From contig CACRSC010000040.1 of the NCBI GenBank assembly GCA_902651635.1, forward strand, positions 62,001 to 126,000: a stretch of DNA of 64,000 bases, in the 5' to 3' direction. Source of the DNA: Mastigamoeba balamuthi (taxonomy: Eukaryota; Evosea; Mastigamoebida; Mastigamoebidae). The position numbers and the translations under genes are program-made. The first letter of the stretch is position 1. Every line of letters starts with the position of its first letter. The notes beneath the pieces were generated by a model. The model was not told the DNA's origin and made no database searches. It worked only from the letters and a program-made list of their open reading frames with translations. Shown piece after piece: positions 1-9,900 of this stretch.

Positions 1-906
1 CGACCTCCGTGTGCTGTGGCGCTACTACCAATTCCTGCTGCAGGTTCGCCTTGCCCGATCAATGATGGTCGTACACCCCCGTCCCCTCCCCGCTGAACAC
101 ATGGCCGTGAGCCCACAGGTGCATCCCCTGGTCTTGGTGCGGGACGTCTTCGTTTTCTGCTCGGGCACTTCCGTTGCGCTCTCGCTTATTGGGCAGCTGC
201 AGCTACTCGAGCCAATGTTCAATTCCCCGTCTATCCTGCATGTGGTTCTGGGACACCTCGAGGCTGACCACATCTGCTCTGCAATCGAGCGCACTGTGCT
301 CCCCTCGGGTGCAACGGTTTCGGAGAAGCTTGGGCTCGGCAAGCTCGGCACAAGGTCAGAGAATCAGTCTTATGCACTAGAGCTTGTGGTGAAGCTCATC
401 TTCGGGATCACTGGTGGGCTCCCGAGGGCTGTGTACCACAGCGTCAAGGTGATCTATGACCTGGGAATCGACGTGGGGACACTGGACAAAGAGGCAATCG
501 TCAACCTGTTCGAAAGGGGTGGAAGCCTGTGGAAGACCGTAAAGGAGAAGGCCTCCTCGGTCATCGCAATACCACCACCGGGAAATCCACTTCGCAAGCC
601 ATTCGACTCGCTTGTCCTCCGCAGCCTCTTTGGGGTCCCCGTCGCGAGAAATGCCATGGTTCGGTCTCCACTTGTGCCGCATTCTCAAATACAGCACAGG
701 CAATGGTCGGCAGCCAGAAGCGTCCCCTGCTGGATCTCATTGAGAAATTCGGTTTCTCTGTCACAAGGGGTCCGGCAGATGACACACTTCTGGTCGTGCT
801 CTCGCAGCTTGATATCGAGCAGCTCAAGGATGCGGGGCTCTCGCAGTTGTGCTGCCATTGCATCCAATACACACAAGATACACCGGTACACTTTATTGAC
901 ACCTAA
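1..906 (+). CDS. 3' part of a STAND/Crinkler-like P-loop NTPase gene
   Basis: The gene is cut by the left window edge. The reading frame from about base 11 carries FVFCSGTSVALS, which resembles the strand-end 'TGTS' of the NTPase at 56-59 kb, and then ITGGLPRAV, a glycine/proline turn typical of STAND/AAA-type NTPases before a helical C-terminal region. The frame changes near 650, where a 41-nt intron (about 651-691, GTTCGG...ACACAG) would join it to a frame reading KRPLLDLIEKFGFSV and ending at a stop near 904. The Walker A and B motifs would lie to the left of the window. The role is unknown; such proteins are often signalling or effector-like ATPases. It could also be a decaying copy. The family assignment rests on short motifs only. 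Confidence 0.4.
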
Positions 907-2460
907 ATCTCGATCTAATACCACATCGTGAGAGCAGAGGGGTATCCCCAATGCCTCTGGAGTTCTCGAAGACTCTTTCGACGAGATGCTTGCTACCAAG
1001 ATCGAGAGCTTGACAAAGGCCTTGGCGCCCACTGTGCCCACTCTCGGTGCCCTCATCTAACGCTTGTGGTCTTGTGGTTGGCCTGGTGGTCTCATGCTGT
1101 TTTTCTCTTCAGGAGACCTGCTCCCGCAAATGAAAGAGATGCTCGGCGAGGAGATTTCCTCCATTCAGCTGCTACTGGCAAGTGAGGACATTGTTGCCGA
1201 CCTGCCAGTGGGATCATCAAGCTCAGAAGAGAGGTCGTGAACAAGGTCTTCGACGCGAGCTGGCCAGAACATATAGTGGCTGGCATTCTAAGAATGAACT
1301 GCATCGGGAGGTTTGCTGAGTAGTCTTGCTCGCCCCATGGGCTCTACACCCACCCGTCTGGCCATGAACCTCATTGAAATGCAGAAGAAGCTCTTCAGGG
1401 ATTCTGCATCCAACAAGCACCTGGGGCGCAGACATTGAGAAGGAGCTGAACAACTTCACTGCCATCTGGGGTCTGCCTGACATGTGCTACGCTTTCCCCA
1501 TTAGTAACAGTACTGTACAAAGTATAGTAGATTCGAGTGTCAAGGCCTTGTTGGAGCTCTTGGCAATACAACACAGAGGACCACTAGGCCTACGTACTAT
1601 TGTGAAGTCTAGCCGAGTTGACCAAGGGCAGCAGCGAGTTTAAGAAATGGCTACGGACCCAATTTTCGGGGCTGTTGAGCTGCAGAAATCTGACCGGGTC
1701 GGATCTCCTATCTCATTTTACATACATAGACCAATACAATCATTTCAAGCTCCCTTCATGAGTTAGTTTAAGAAAGTCCTTGCTGCTGACCAGTTCCTCG
1801 CAGCTGGCTGTGCTGACAGTAAGCCTTTCTTGCTCCTTGAAGCTCACTGTTCTGCCACAGTGTGCCCATGCACCGAGGCAGCCCCTGGCCTCCGATCCCG
1901 AGTTCCATAACAGGCTGGCCAGCCTGTTTCTCCTCCGTTGCCAGCCAAGGCAGCCGTCCCATCCCGATCATTTCCTGGCCCTACCTGTTACTGCTGCTGC
2001 CCCTGTTGGGCATCATGAGAGTAGCGATGACAAGCTTAAGCATCTTTTCCATCTACTACAGGCAGGTTTGTACCACAGGTCATGAGGGGATGATGGACGA
2101 TGTCCCACTATCCAGGAGCCCACTTCCCCCGTTCTCCAGCTACCACGATGATAATGGTGAGGGCCAAGAGGACAGTGACAGGGGTGCGGAGCACAGCAGT
2201 GACATCTCCAACCCCTTCGCTGATGCTGCTCCTAACGAGTCCATGGCTACCCCTCCACATGACTCGCACTTCTCCTCTTCCATAATCAGTGAGTCCCCGG
2301 CACTGGCCCCTCCATGGTCTCGTCAGCCGATAGTGCGTGCACCAATGGGAGAGGCTCTCAGGTCATGGTCAGTCTTCCCTGCAGGAATGAGTCACTGGAC
2401 CTACTCAAATGTAATGAAATGTCGACAATTATTTGTGTCTATTTTGTTATGTACATGAAT
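907..2460 (+). other. Unassigned coding-like stretch
   Basis: Several short plus-strand frames read like protein but do not join into one open frame. Examples are EDSFDEMLATKIESLTKA near 970-1010, a likely intron about 1040-1111 ending TTCTCTTCAG, then MKEMLGEEISSIQLLLAS, a segment near 1215-1320 ending in a stop at about 1322, and a hydrophobic run (SWPYLLLLLPLLGIM) near 1975-2020 followed by an acidic/Ser-Pro-rich tail ending near 2458. It may be an intron-rich gene or a degraded one, perhaps the continuation of the upstream NTPase gene. I recognise no domain. Confidence 0.3.
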
Positions 2461-2985
2461 GAAAAGCGTGATGTGATTGATGATCATGCACTTGATTAAT
2501 TATAGAGGAAAAATAATAAAAGACACATAATTATATCATTAATCGGTTCTGTTCGCTTTCTGATGGAGCTTGCTATTCACAGAAATCCAGCCCAGGAATT
2601 CTATGATCATCACGATTGTGACTCTGTTCCCTCGAGGCAAATACGGGAAGAACAGGCAACCTCAATTTGTTTATTTCTGGCAAATAAACTGAACACAATG
2701 TACTGAGTCCAGCCATCCAACTCAATAAATTTCTTCCTCTTCTGTAAAGAATGAGATGAAAATGGGACTGCTCACGTGAGAATTGATCACATGGCTTCCT
2801 TGCTTGCCTTGAACACTAGTGAGTCGGTGATCCATCAGCAAGTGAGTCTGCTTTTAGGTTCAAACAACTGATAACTAGTGAAGACATCTAAAGTACCTAA
2901 AGGCAATTTCTCTCTTCGTGTTCTGAGTCTGTTTTTTTGTGTGTTCTTGTGATTCTGAGACAACCTATGGCGTGAGCTGAGGACC
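2461..2985. other. AT-rich intergenic region
   Basis: This AT-rich spacer separates a plus-strand and a minus-strand transcription unit that converge here. AATAAA-type hexamers occur near 2512, 2683 and 2724. I see no coding frame, RNA gene or repeat in it. Confidence 0.6.
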
Positions 2986-4116
2986 TCAGAGCTGACAGAG
3001 CGTAATGTCGACCATGGCCACCACTGCAGGAGGAGCAAAGTGGCAGAGCACCCTCCTGGCATCCTCGGGATATGTGGTCACGAGCTGTGGGCTGTGAGAA
3101 GTAATGAACCATATTTCACTGCTCACCTTGTAGAAGTACTTGTCAGCAGTCCAGAGTCTCACAGGAATGCCTGGCGACTCGTGCCTCTCACCACGCTGGG
3201 TTGAGGCCAGTGCCAGCCCGACTGTCTCGGCCAGAATGAAGAAGTCCCTCTTGTACGACCACTGGAGGGTGTCCTGGAACTCCTCAAACTGCTCGACAGT
3301 CTGGGGCATCGTGATCCCACGGGACTGATCAAACGTCCCCGACATGACAACCTCATACCACTCGCAGAAGAGCATTTCACGGCGCAACTTCGGCATCACC
3401 TCAGAGAGGTAAAGTACCGGGAGCTCAGAGACCACCCTGTCAAGCAACGCCGGATTCAGCGAGTAGCGCAGCTCCTTGAGGACCGTCTGGGTCATCATGA
3501 CCCTGTGGCCAGGCGTCCCAGGCAGCGGAACATCGTGCACCATCATCTTCTCCCCCTCGTTGATTGGCTCGTATATGTACCTGATGATGTTGGTGCAGAG
3601 CACGTCGATGCCTGTGGGTGCGCCAGTGTCAGCCACCCTATGGGTATAATGTGAACGAGGTGCACAGGTGACACTCTCGTCCTTTATGCCCAGGTCGAGA
3701 ACGTGGAAGGGCTTCCCGCCAGACTGCTCCCGCCTGCCGTGGGCGACCTGGGAGGAGGAAAAGGTCCCGGGAATGTAGGAAACGTAGTAGCGATGCCCGG
3801 AGTGGATGTCCCTGGGCCAGAACGCCTTCCACGCGATGGGGCCCGCTGCAGTGCTGGGTGAGGTGAAGAGGGATGCGGGACTGAATCAGAGAGTACTGGG
3901 AACGACGTCGACCTCCTCGTCAAGCGAGACCTGCGACAGGGGCACATCGGGGATGAGCTCGTCGCGGATGAGCTTCTTCTTGAGGTCCAGGACAGTGGGG
4001 ATCTCCCCCTCGAAGTGCAGCTTGACCTCGTGCCCCTCGGGCAGAATGACGGTCACAGAGACCACTGCCGAGACGCCCCCCTTCACCAGCTCCGGTGTCT
4101 CAGTTTTCCCCGCCAT
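2986..4116 (-). CDS. Hypothetical protein with N-terminal ubiquitin-like domain
   Basis: Two exons (3897-4116 and 2986-3845) joined by a 51-nt intron give 359 residues. The start chosen is MAGKTETPEL at 4116; an in-frame Met lies upstream at 4392, but the sequence between them looks non-coding. Residues about 15-70 (VTVILPEGHEVKLHF, then a Lys-rich helix and VPLSQVSLDEE) follow the beta-grasp pattern of a ubiquitin-like domain, like those at the N-terminus of Crinkler-type and many adaptor proteins. The rest is a globular domain rich in aromatic residues, with patches such as HRYYVSYIPGTFSS and YKRDFFILAETVGLA. I do not recognise it, and it has no signal peptide, membrane segment or catalytic motif. 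A TCAATTGA palindrome lies 45 bp upstream of the start. Confidence 0.6.
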
Positions 4117-4697
4117 TTCCTGCTGGGCCTCAGAGAAGCAGAGTGAATCTCTCCCGGTGATCAATTGAGGCGCAAAAATAGATATCCATATTGATCTCTG
4201 CTTTGCATCTGAGACCAATACCATCGGGCATGTGCGCCTGCCAACACGGGTCGCTGGGCCATGAGCACAACTCTTGAGGCTCAGTCTCTCGACACCGGTC
4301 TTTTCTCCACAGATGCTGCCTGCCAGCCCCGACGCCACACCTTCAGCGACGCCCAAGCGCGTTGTGCACTGACAAGGCCACGACAAGGCCACTACGAATG
4401 GGCTCTGCGAATGACATGCGCGACGGGTGAGAGTCCGCAGCTGTCGAACAAGGTCGTTCAGGCCATCTCCCAGCTCTTCGACTACACTCTTCTCGCAGAG
4501 GTGTTTCTACGCCACCGCCCTGTTACGCCTTTGCCGAGCGAGCCCTGCTGCTCCGAGGAGCTGAGCTTCTTACCCGCTGGGGGACGGAGGGCGGCCAGAG
4601 GATCAGAGGCAACCGAGAGCGCGAGACAAGCGAGGAAGAGAGCCAGAGTTGAGATGGCGCAAGGGGAAAGGGGGAGGGAGGGAGCGCGGCTGCGGCG
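4117..4697. other. Intergenic spacer
   Basis: This is the region upstream of the ubiquitin-like-domain gene and downstream of the F-box gene, both on the minus strand. It holds one TCAATTGA (4161-4168). No convincing gene or RNA is visible; the long plus-strand frame that crosses it runs antisense into the F-box gene and is a composition artefact. Confidence 0.55.
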
Positions 4698-6664
4698 TCA
4701 CTTGAACCGGAAGTCGACCGAGGGGCGCTCGAGGGCGACCGAGGCGCGGACGAGCGGCTCGTGGACGGCGGCGAGCACGACGCGCTCGACGTCGGGCCCC
4801 ATCTCTGCGAGCGTGTCGTCTGCGAGCTGCGCGCACTCGCGTATGTCGACGGTCCGCACGCGCACGGCGGCCCTGAGCAGCGCGCCGACGCCGACGTCGG
4901 TCAGCAGCGGCATGCTGACGAGCAGCTCGTGCACGCGCGTGCACATGGGCGCGAGCATGATGGCCCCCGCGTCGCTGGCCCCGGGCGCCCCGACCATCAG
5001 CGCGCGCAGCTCCGCGAGGCGCCCGACGCGCGGGGCGACGGCCGCCAGCAGCGCGTCGTTGCCGAGCTCGGCCGTCTCCTCGTGCAGCGTCAGCTCGCGG
5101 AGCCCCGCCGCGCGGTCGAGCAGCGAGGCGACGCCCGCGACGCCGTAGCCCGCGCAGTAGACGAGCGCGAGGCTGCGCAGGCGCGCGCAGGGCAGCCGCG
5201 CGAGGGCCGCGTCGCCGACGTCGAGGCGCTCGAGGCGCAGCGACGTCAGCGCCGAGCACGCGGGCCCGCCCGTGAAGGCGTCCGAGAGCGCGAGGCCCAC
5301 GAGCTCCAGCGTGTCGAGCGCGGCGCCGCGGCCGAGCTCGGCGGCGGGCACGTCGTCGTCGCTGACGCGCTCGCACGTCAGCCGCAGCGCCGCGAGCCGC
5401 GGGAGCGTCGCGATGCTGGCGGCGAGGCCGCTCGTGAGGTGCAGCGGCTCGTCGACGTCGCCCAGCGCGAGGCGCGTCAGCGACGCCGACGCCGGCGACT
5501 TCTCGAGCTGCGCGCCGAACATCGCGCCGACGACGCCGCCGTTGAGCGCCAGCGACTCGAGCGAGGGCACCGAGAGCAGCGCGGCCGAGGCCTCGTCCTC
5601 GAGGTCCGCGTCGGCCTCGACGCAGCGCAGCAGCGGGCAGCACGAGGCCAGCGCGACGGCGCCCGCGGCGTCGACGCGGTCGCCGAACCACAAGTCGACG
5701 AGCGACGGGCACGCCGTCGCCACGGCGGCCAGCGCCGCGCCGCGGTCGCCCTCGGCGTCGTGCATGACCGGCAGCCGCAGCACCGCGAGCCGCGTGTACG
5801 CGCCGGGCCTGCCCGCGAACGCCGCGCAGACGTCTGCGAACGAGACCGTGTCGGCGATGAACCGCTCGAGGGGCAGCGCCCCGCGCGTGTGCGCCTGCGC
5901 GAGGCCCACGAGGTACCCGCTGCCCGCGCCCGGCTTGCACCTGCTGAGCTCCACGCAGCGCAGGCGGTGGCCCGAGACGCGCGCCAGCACGGCCGTGCCC
6001 GTCTCGCTGACGAGCGGGCAGCCCAGCAGCGCCACGTCCTCGAGCAGCGGGCAGACGAGCGCCAGCGCCGAGACGGCGGCGTCGGTGACCGCGCGGCCCT
6101 TGCAGACGCTCAGCACCCGCAGCGACGTCCCCAGGAACGCTGCGGCGCTGCACAGCCCCGCGTCCCCCACGAGCGACGCTGTTTTCCCCCCGCGTTCAGG
6201 GGGGGCGTGTAATCAATTGATTTGCGCGCGTCCCACGAGAGAGACTGCGAGTTTCCCCGCGTTCAGGGGCGCGGAATCAATTGATGGGTGCCGACTCCCG
6301 AGCGACCCCCACGAGAGAGACTGGCTTCCGGGTTCAGGGGCGCGGAATCAATTGATTTGGGCGCTCTCCCGCGCAGAGGGCCGTACGGACCGTCCAGCTG
6401 GGCCACTGCGCCGCGCAGGTGGCTGGCGCGGGTCACGAGGGCAGCCTGGCAGTCGCCGCGGGCGCGCAGGCGGCGCCAGAGGTCGGGGGCCGAGCAGAGG
6501 GCGCGCAGGCGGCGGCACGTGCGCGAGAGGCGGCAGAGGTCCCGCGGGCCCAGCAGCGGCAGCAGCGCCCAGCGCACGCAGTGGTCGGGCACCGTGCCCA
6601 GCAGGTCCTCCTCGGCAGCCGCCGCAGCCCGGGGGCGCGGGCTGCTGCGCTGTGGCGTCGCCAT
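4698..6664 (-). CDS. F-box / leucine-rich-repeat protein
   Basis: Exon 1 is 6391-6664 and exon 2 is 4698-6178; the 212-nt intron keeps frame and gives 584 residues. The start is MATPQRSSPRP. Residues about 20-62 form an F-box (LLGTVPDHCVRWALLPLLG, then RDLCRLSRTCRRLRALC), the SKP1-binding module of SCF ubiquitin ligases. The remainder is a run of irregular 24-28-residue leucine-rich repeats (LRVLSVCKGRAVTDAAV, LTRLALGDV, LDTLELVGLALSD, LRSLALVYCAGYGVAGV), the substrate-binding arc of FBXL/AMN1-type proteins. The product is therefore probably a substrate receptor of a cullin-1 ligase; the substrate cannot be inferred. The intron contains three copies of a repeat with TCAATTGA at its centre. 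The gene is divergent from EXOC4. Confidence 0.8.
6186..6360. repeat. Three imperfect tandem repeats in the F-box gene intron
   Basis: Three units, spaced 64 and 71 bp apart, each carry GCGTTCAGGGG (or a close variant), then AATCAATTGAT, and CCCACGAGAGAGACTG between them. The palindrome TCAATTGA is at 6213-6220, 6277-6284 and 6348-6355. They make up most of the intron and contribute no coding sequence. Confidence 0.85.
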
Positions 6665-6933
6665 TTTTGTTTGCGGCCCCGAAGCCCAAAGCCGAACGGC
6701 TCGCGCGAAAACGACGAAAAAGGGTAGGATAATATCGCAAATAATCTCCGTCATATCTCCGGTTTATTCGGAACCCGAGGTCGAGGACTCCAAGTGTGCC
6801 GGCCGAGCCTATTTATCCAAGGAGAGACAGCGGAGGCACCGGTAACGTCCCACATGGTTGGAGTCTGGCCAGATTCCGGTATCTCGGGAGATATTTTGAC
6901 CAGCAGATCTTCAGATATACCGTTCGGAGCGCA
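6665..6933. promoter_or_regulatory. Shared divergent promoter region (F-box gene / EXOC4)
   Basis: The 269 bp between the divergent start codons are far more AT-rich than the flanking exons. They hold repeated GATATCTC-like words: ATATCTCCGGTTTATTCGG near 6752, GGTATCTCGGGAGATATT near 6880 (an inverted repeat), and AGATATACCG just before the EXOC4 start. No TATA box at a convincing distance is seen. That this is a bidirectional promoter is inferred from position. Confidence 0.5.
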
Positions 6934-9900
6934 ATGGCGGTCACTCGCGGGCGCGTGGCGTCGGCGCTGGCGTCGGAGGTGGCGGCCATCGCGGCCGAGG
7001 AGATGAACGACGTGCTGCTGCCCGTGGCGCGCCACCTCGACGAGGTCCCCGCGATGTACAAGCGCGAGGACTTCGCGGCCCTCCCCATCGTCGCCCAGAT
7101 CATCCAGCACCCGCCCACCCTGCAGGAGAAGGCGCGCGCACCCTACGTGCCCCCTGCCCGCAGCCGCCGCCCGTGCCGACGATCGGGAAATCTCCCCGCT
7201 GATTCGCAGAATATCCGCGATATCTCGAATATCTCCCGAAATATCCGCGGATTCCTGTATGCCGCCGTCCTGACGGGGTCGTGATCTCCCTCAGGACCTG
7301 GGGAAGCTGCGCGAGGTCAGCGAGATGCTGGACCAGGACATGGCAACGGTGCGCCTCGCATCTATCCGCGTCTTTTTTTCTCACGGGCCTCGTGCAGGTG
7401 GTCGACCGTGCGCGCTTGATTTTTCCCCGCGAGATATCTCGATATCTGTGTGACGTCACTACGGGGATGCAGTGTACTGGGAGGGGTTCAACAAGAGCAT
7501 CAAGAGCTACTCGACGATCCTCGCGCAGATCACGCACGCGCAGCGGACGGTCAACGACCTGCAGGTGGTCGGGGCCTCGACGTCGCACCTGCTGTCGCTG
7601 CGCACGTCGGAGCTCGCGCACCTCTGGGAGCGCCAGCTCGAGCTCACGCACATGCTCAACATCCTCGACAAAGTGTGCGCTGACGTCAGTGCCCCTTCGC
7701 GCCCCAACCGCCGCGCACGCCCCGCAGCAAGTGGATGAACGAGTCGACGTGGGTGGTGCCCCTCTACGAGTCCGAGGGCTACTACGTGCGCGCGGCGGCC
7801 GTGCTCCACAAGGCCCTCGACAGCATGAGCGAGCTGGCGTCGATCAAGGTGCGGGCCAGACGTCGCATCGCTGGTCTCTCCCCCCGAATCAATTGATTTC
7901 TCAATTTTCCCACCCCTTGCCAGATCGGGGCCATCACGGGGATCTACTCGACGTGCGTCGAGGCGCGCCAGCGGCTGCGCGAGACCCTCGTCGAGAAGGT
8001 CTGCCAGCACGTGTTCATGCGGCGCACGGACACGGCCCGCAAGGACCTGCTGGTCGCGAGCACCACCGGCCGCGGCTTCTCTGCGCAGCCCGCGTCGCTC
8101 GACAAGGTCCCCCAGGTCATCGCCCAGGGAATCATCGATGACGTGTGCGCAGGCATTTCCCGCTTCCTGCCCTCTTCTCACTTCTGGATCCCGTTTCCCG
8201 GAACTTTCCCCGTATGTCTCCATCGCAGCGCCGATGAGGACGTCACGCAGCCGCCGGAGGTCGACTCGAAGCGCTTCGTGAGCAACTGCGCCAAGGCGCT
8301 CAAGCTGCTGGACCTCAACCGCGGCGCCACGCGCGAGTTCCAGCAGCGCATCGGCTCGGAGATCTCCAAGATCTTCGCCTCTGCCGGCGTCGCCCGCGCC
8401 TTCAACGCGCAAGTTCTTTATGACGTCATAACAATCTGACGTCACTGCCACCCTCCACCCCCGCAACCCCGCAGGAGCGCCGGGGGCAGCGCGGAGAGCG
8501 GGGCGGAGGCGCTGGAGGGGGCGCTGGACAAGTGCGTGGCGGTGATGGGGAACCTGGCGGTGCTGGCAGAGGCGCTGGGGCGGCACCAGGAGGCGTCGCT
8601 GATGACGGCGGCGGGGGCGTGGGAGAGCGTGCAGCAGGGCATCAAGGACGCCCTCGAGCCCGTCGTCGCGCCCCCCGAGGGCTTCGAGACGGTCGCCGCC
8701 GACCTGCAGGCCCTCGGCGGCGCCCTCATCGGCCTCCAGGGCCTCGGCGGCCTCAAGCAGGTGTGCGGCAGGCGTCTTGTTCAGTTTGCGGGAGGGCAGC
8801 TCGCTTTTCTTGCCGCTGTGTCTTGCGCCCTGCGTGTGTGTGTGTGTGCGTGCGTGCGTGTGTGTCTGTCTGTCCCTCACTCACTGCCTCTCTCTGTCTC
8901 TTTCTGTCTCTGTCTCTGCTTTGTTCGATGGACACCCTCGACGGCTGATCGGCTTCTGTGCTGCCGCTGGCGCACCCGCTGCGGGCTGAGTAACCCCCGC
9001 ACACGTCGATCGTTTGATTTGGGCCCTTGGGTTCATTCTCCAGGTTTCTCTTGCGTCAGCGGCTCTCCTGCTCCGCACACCCTGGTCCATGGCTCCATGG
9101 CTCCATGCTCCCACACTGTGCCCTGACCGGCGTTTCTGCCGTTGGCCCCCGGGTGGCGCGGCAGCTGGAGGAGCGGCCGACGGCATCCAAGGCGCTGTTC
9201 ACGTTCGCGGGGACGCGCGCGGCGGCGGTGGAGGAGAAGGCGCTGCTGACGGCGGCCAACACCGACGGCAACCCGCGCTACATCACGGTCATCTTCCCCG
9301 CCGTCGAGCGCCTCGACGCCCGCGTGGCCGCGGCCCTGGGGGCCTCCGACGCGGCCCCGGCGATGCGCCCGGTGCTGCGGCAGTGGGCCGAGCGCTTCGT
9401 GGCCAACGAGTACATCGCCTACACGCGGCAGAGCGTCCTCAAGCGCATGATCGAGATCCTCGACGGGCCCGAGGGCTTCCGGTCGCCGTCGTTCGTCGAG
9501 GCGGCGCCCGGGCAGCCGCCGGTGCTGCGGGCGGTGGCCAGCGTGCTGGGCGTCGTGCGGCAGCTGCACGACGACGTGGCGAGCCTGCCGCGGTTCAGCG
9601 AGGCCGTCTCGTCGGCGCTCGAGGACACGCTGCTGATGTTCTACGACCGCTGCGACGACCAGTACTGCTCGGTCGTCGGCAAGGGCCGCGAGGGCTCCAT
9701 CGCCTCGCTCTGCGGCCGCCTCCTCCACGAGCCCGTCGACGGCGTCGACATCCGCGAGGCCCTCCGCGCCGACCCCCTCTGGTCCAACCCCGACGCCCCC
9801 GACCCGCCCGGTACTCCGTCCCCCCACTTCCTCCTCCGGGGAGCCTCTGCTCTGCCTCGCCTTCGCCTGCGCAGTGCCCGTCCCGCTGGCCTCTCTTCCT

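Noticed and set aside
907-2460. Left-end stretch as a transposon or retroelement remnant
   Set aside because: I saw no transposase, reverse transcriptase or integrase motif and no terminal repeats; it stays unassigned.
4761-6212. Long plus-strand open frame opposite the F-box/LRR gene
   Set aside because: Arg/Ala-dominated composition and no domain; it mirrors the codon bias of the GC-rich gene on the other strand.
8820-8935. TG/CT-rich segment in the EXOC4 region read as coding
   Set aside because: It is a microsatellite inside an intron whose flanking exons join in frame without it.
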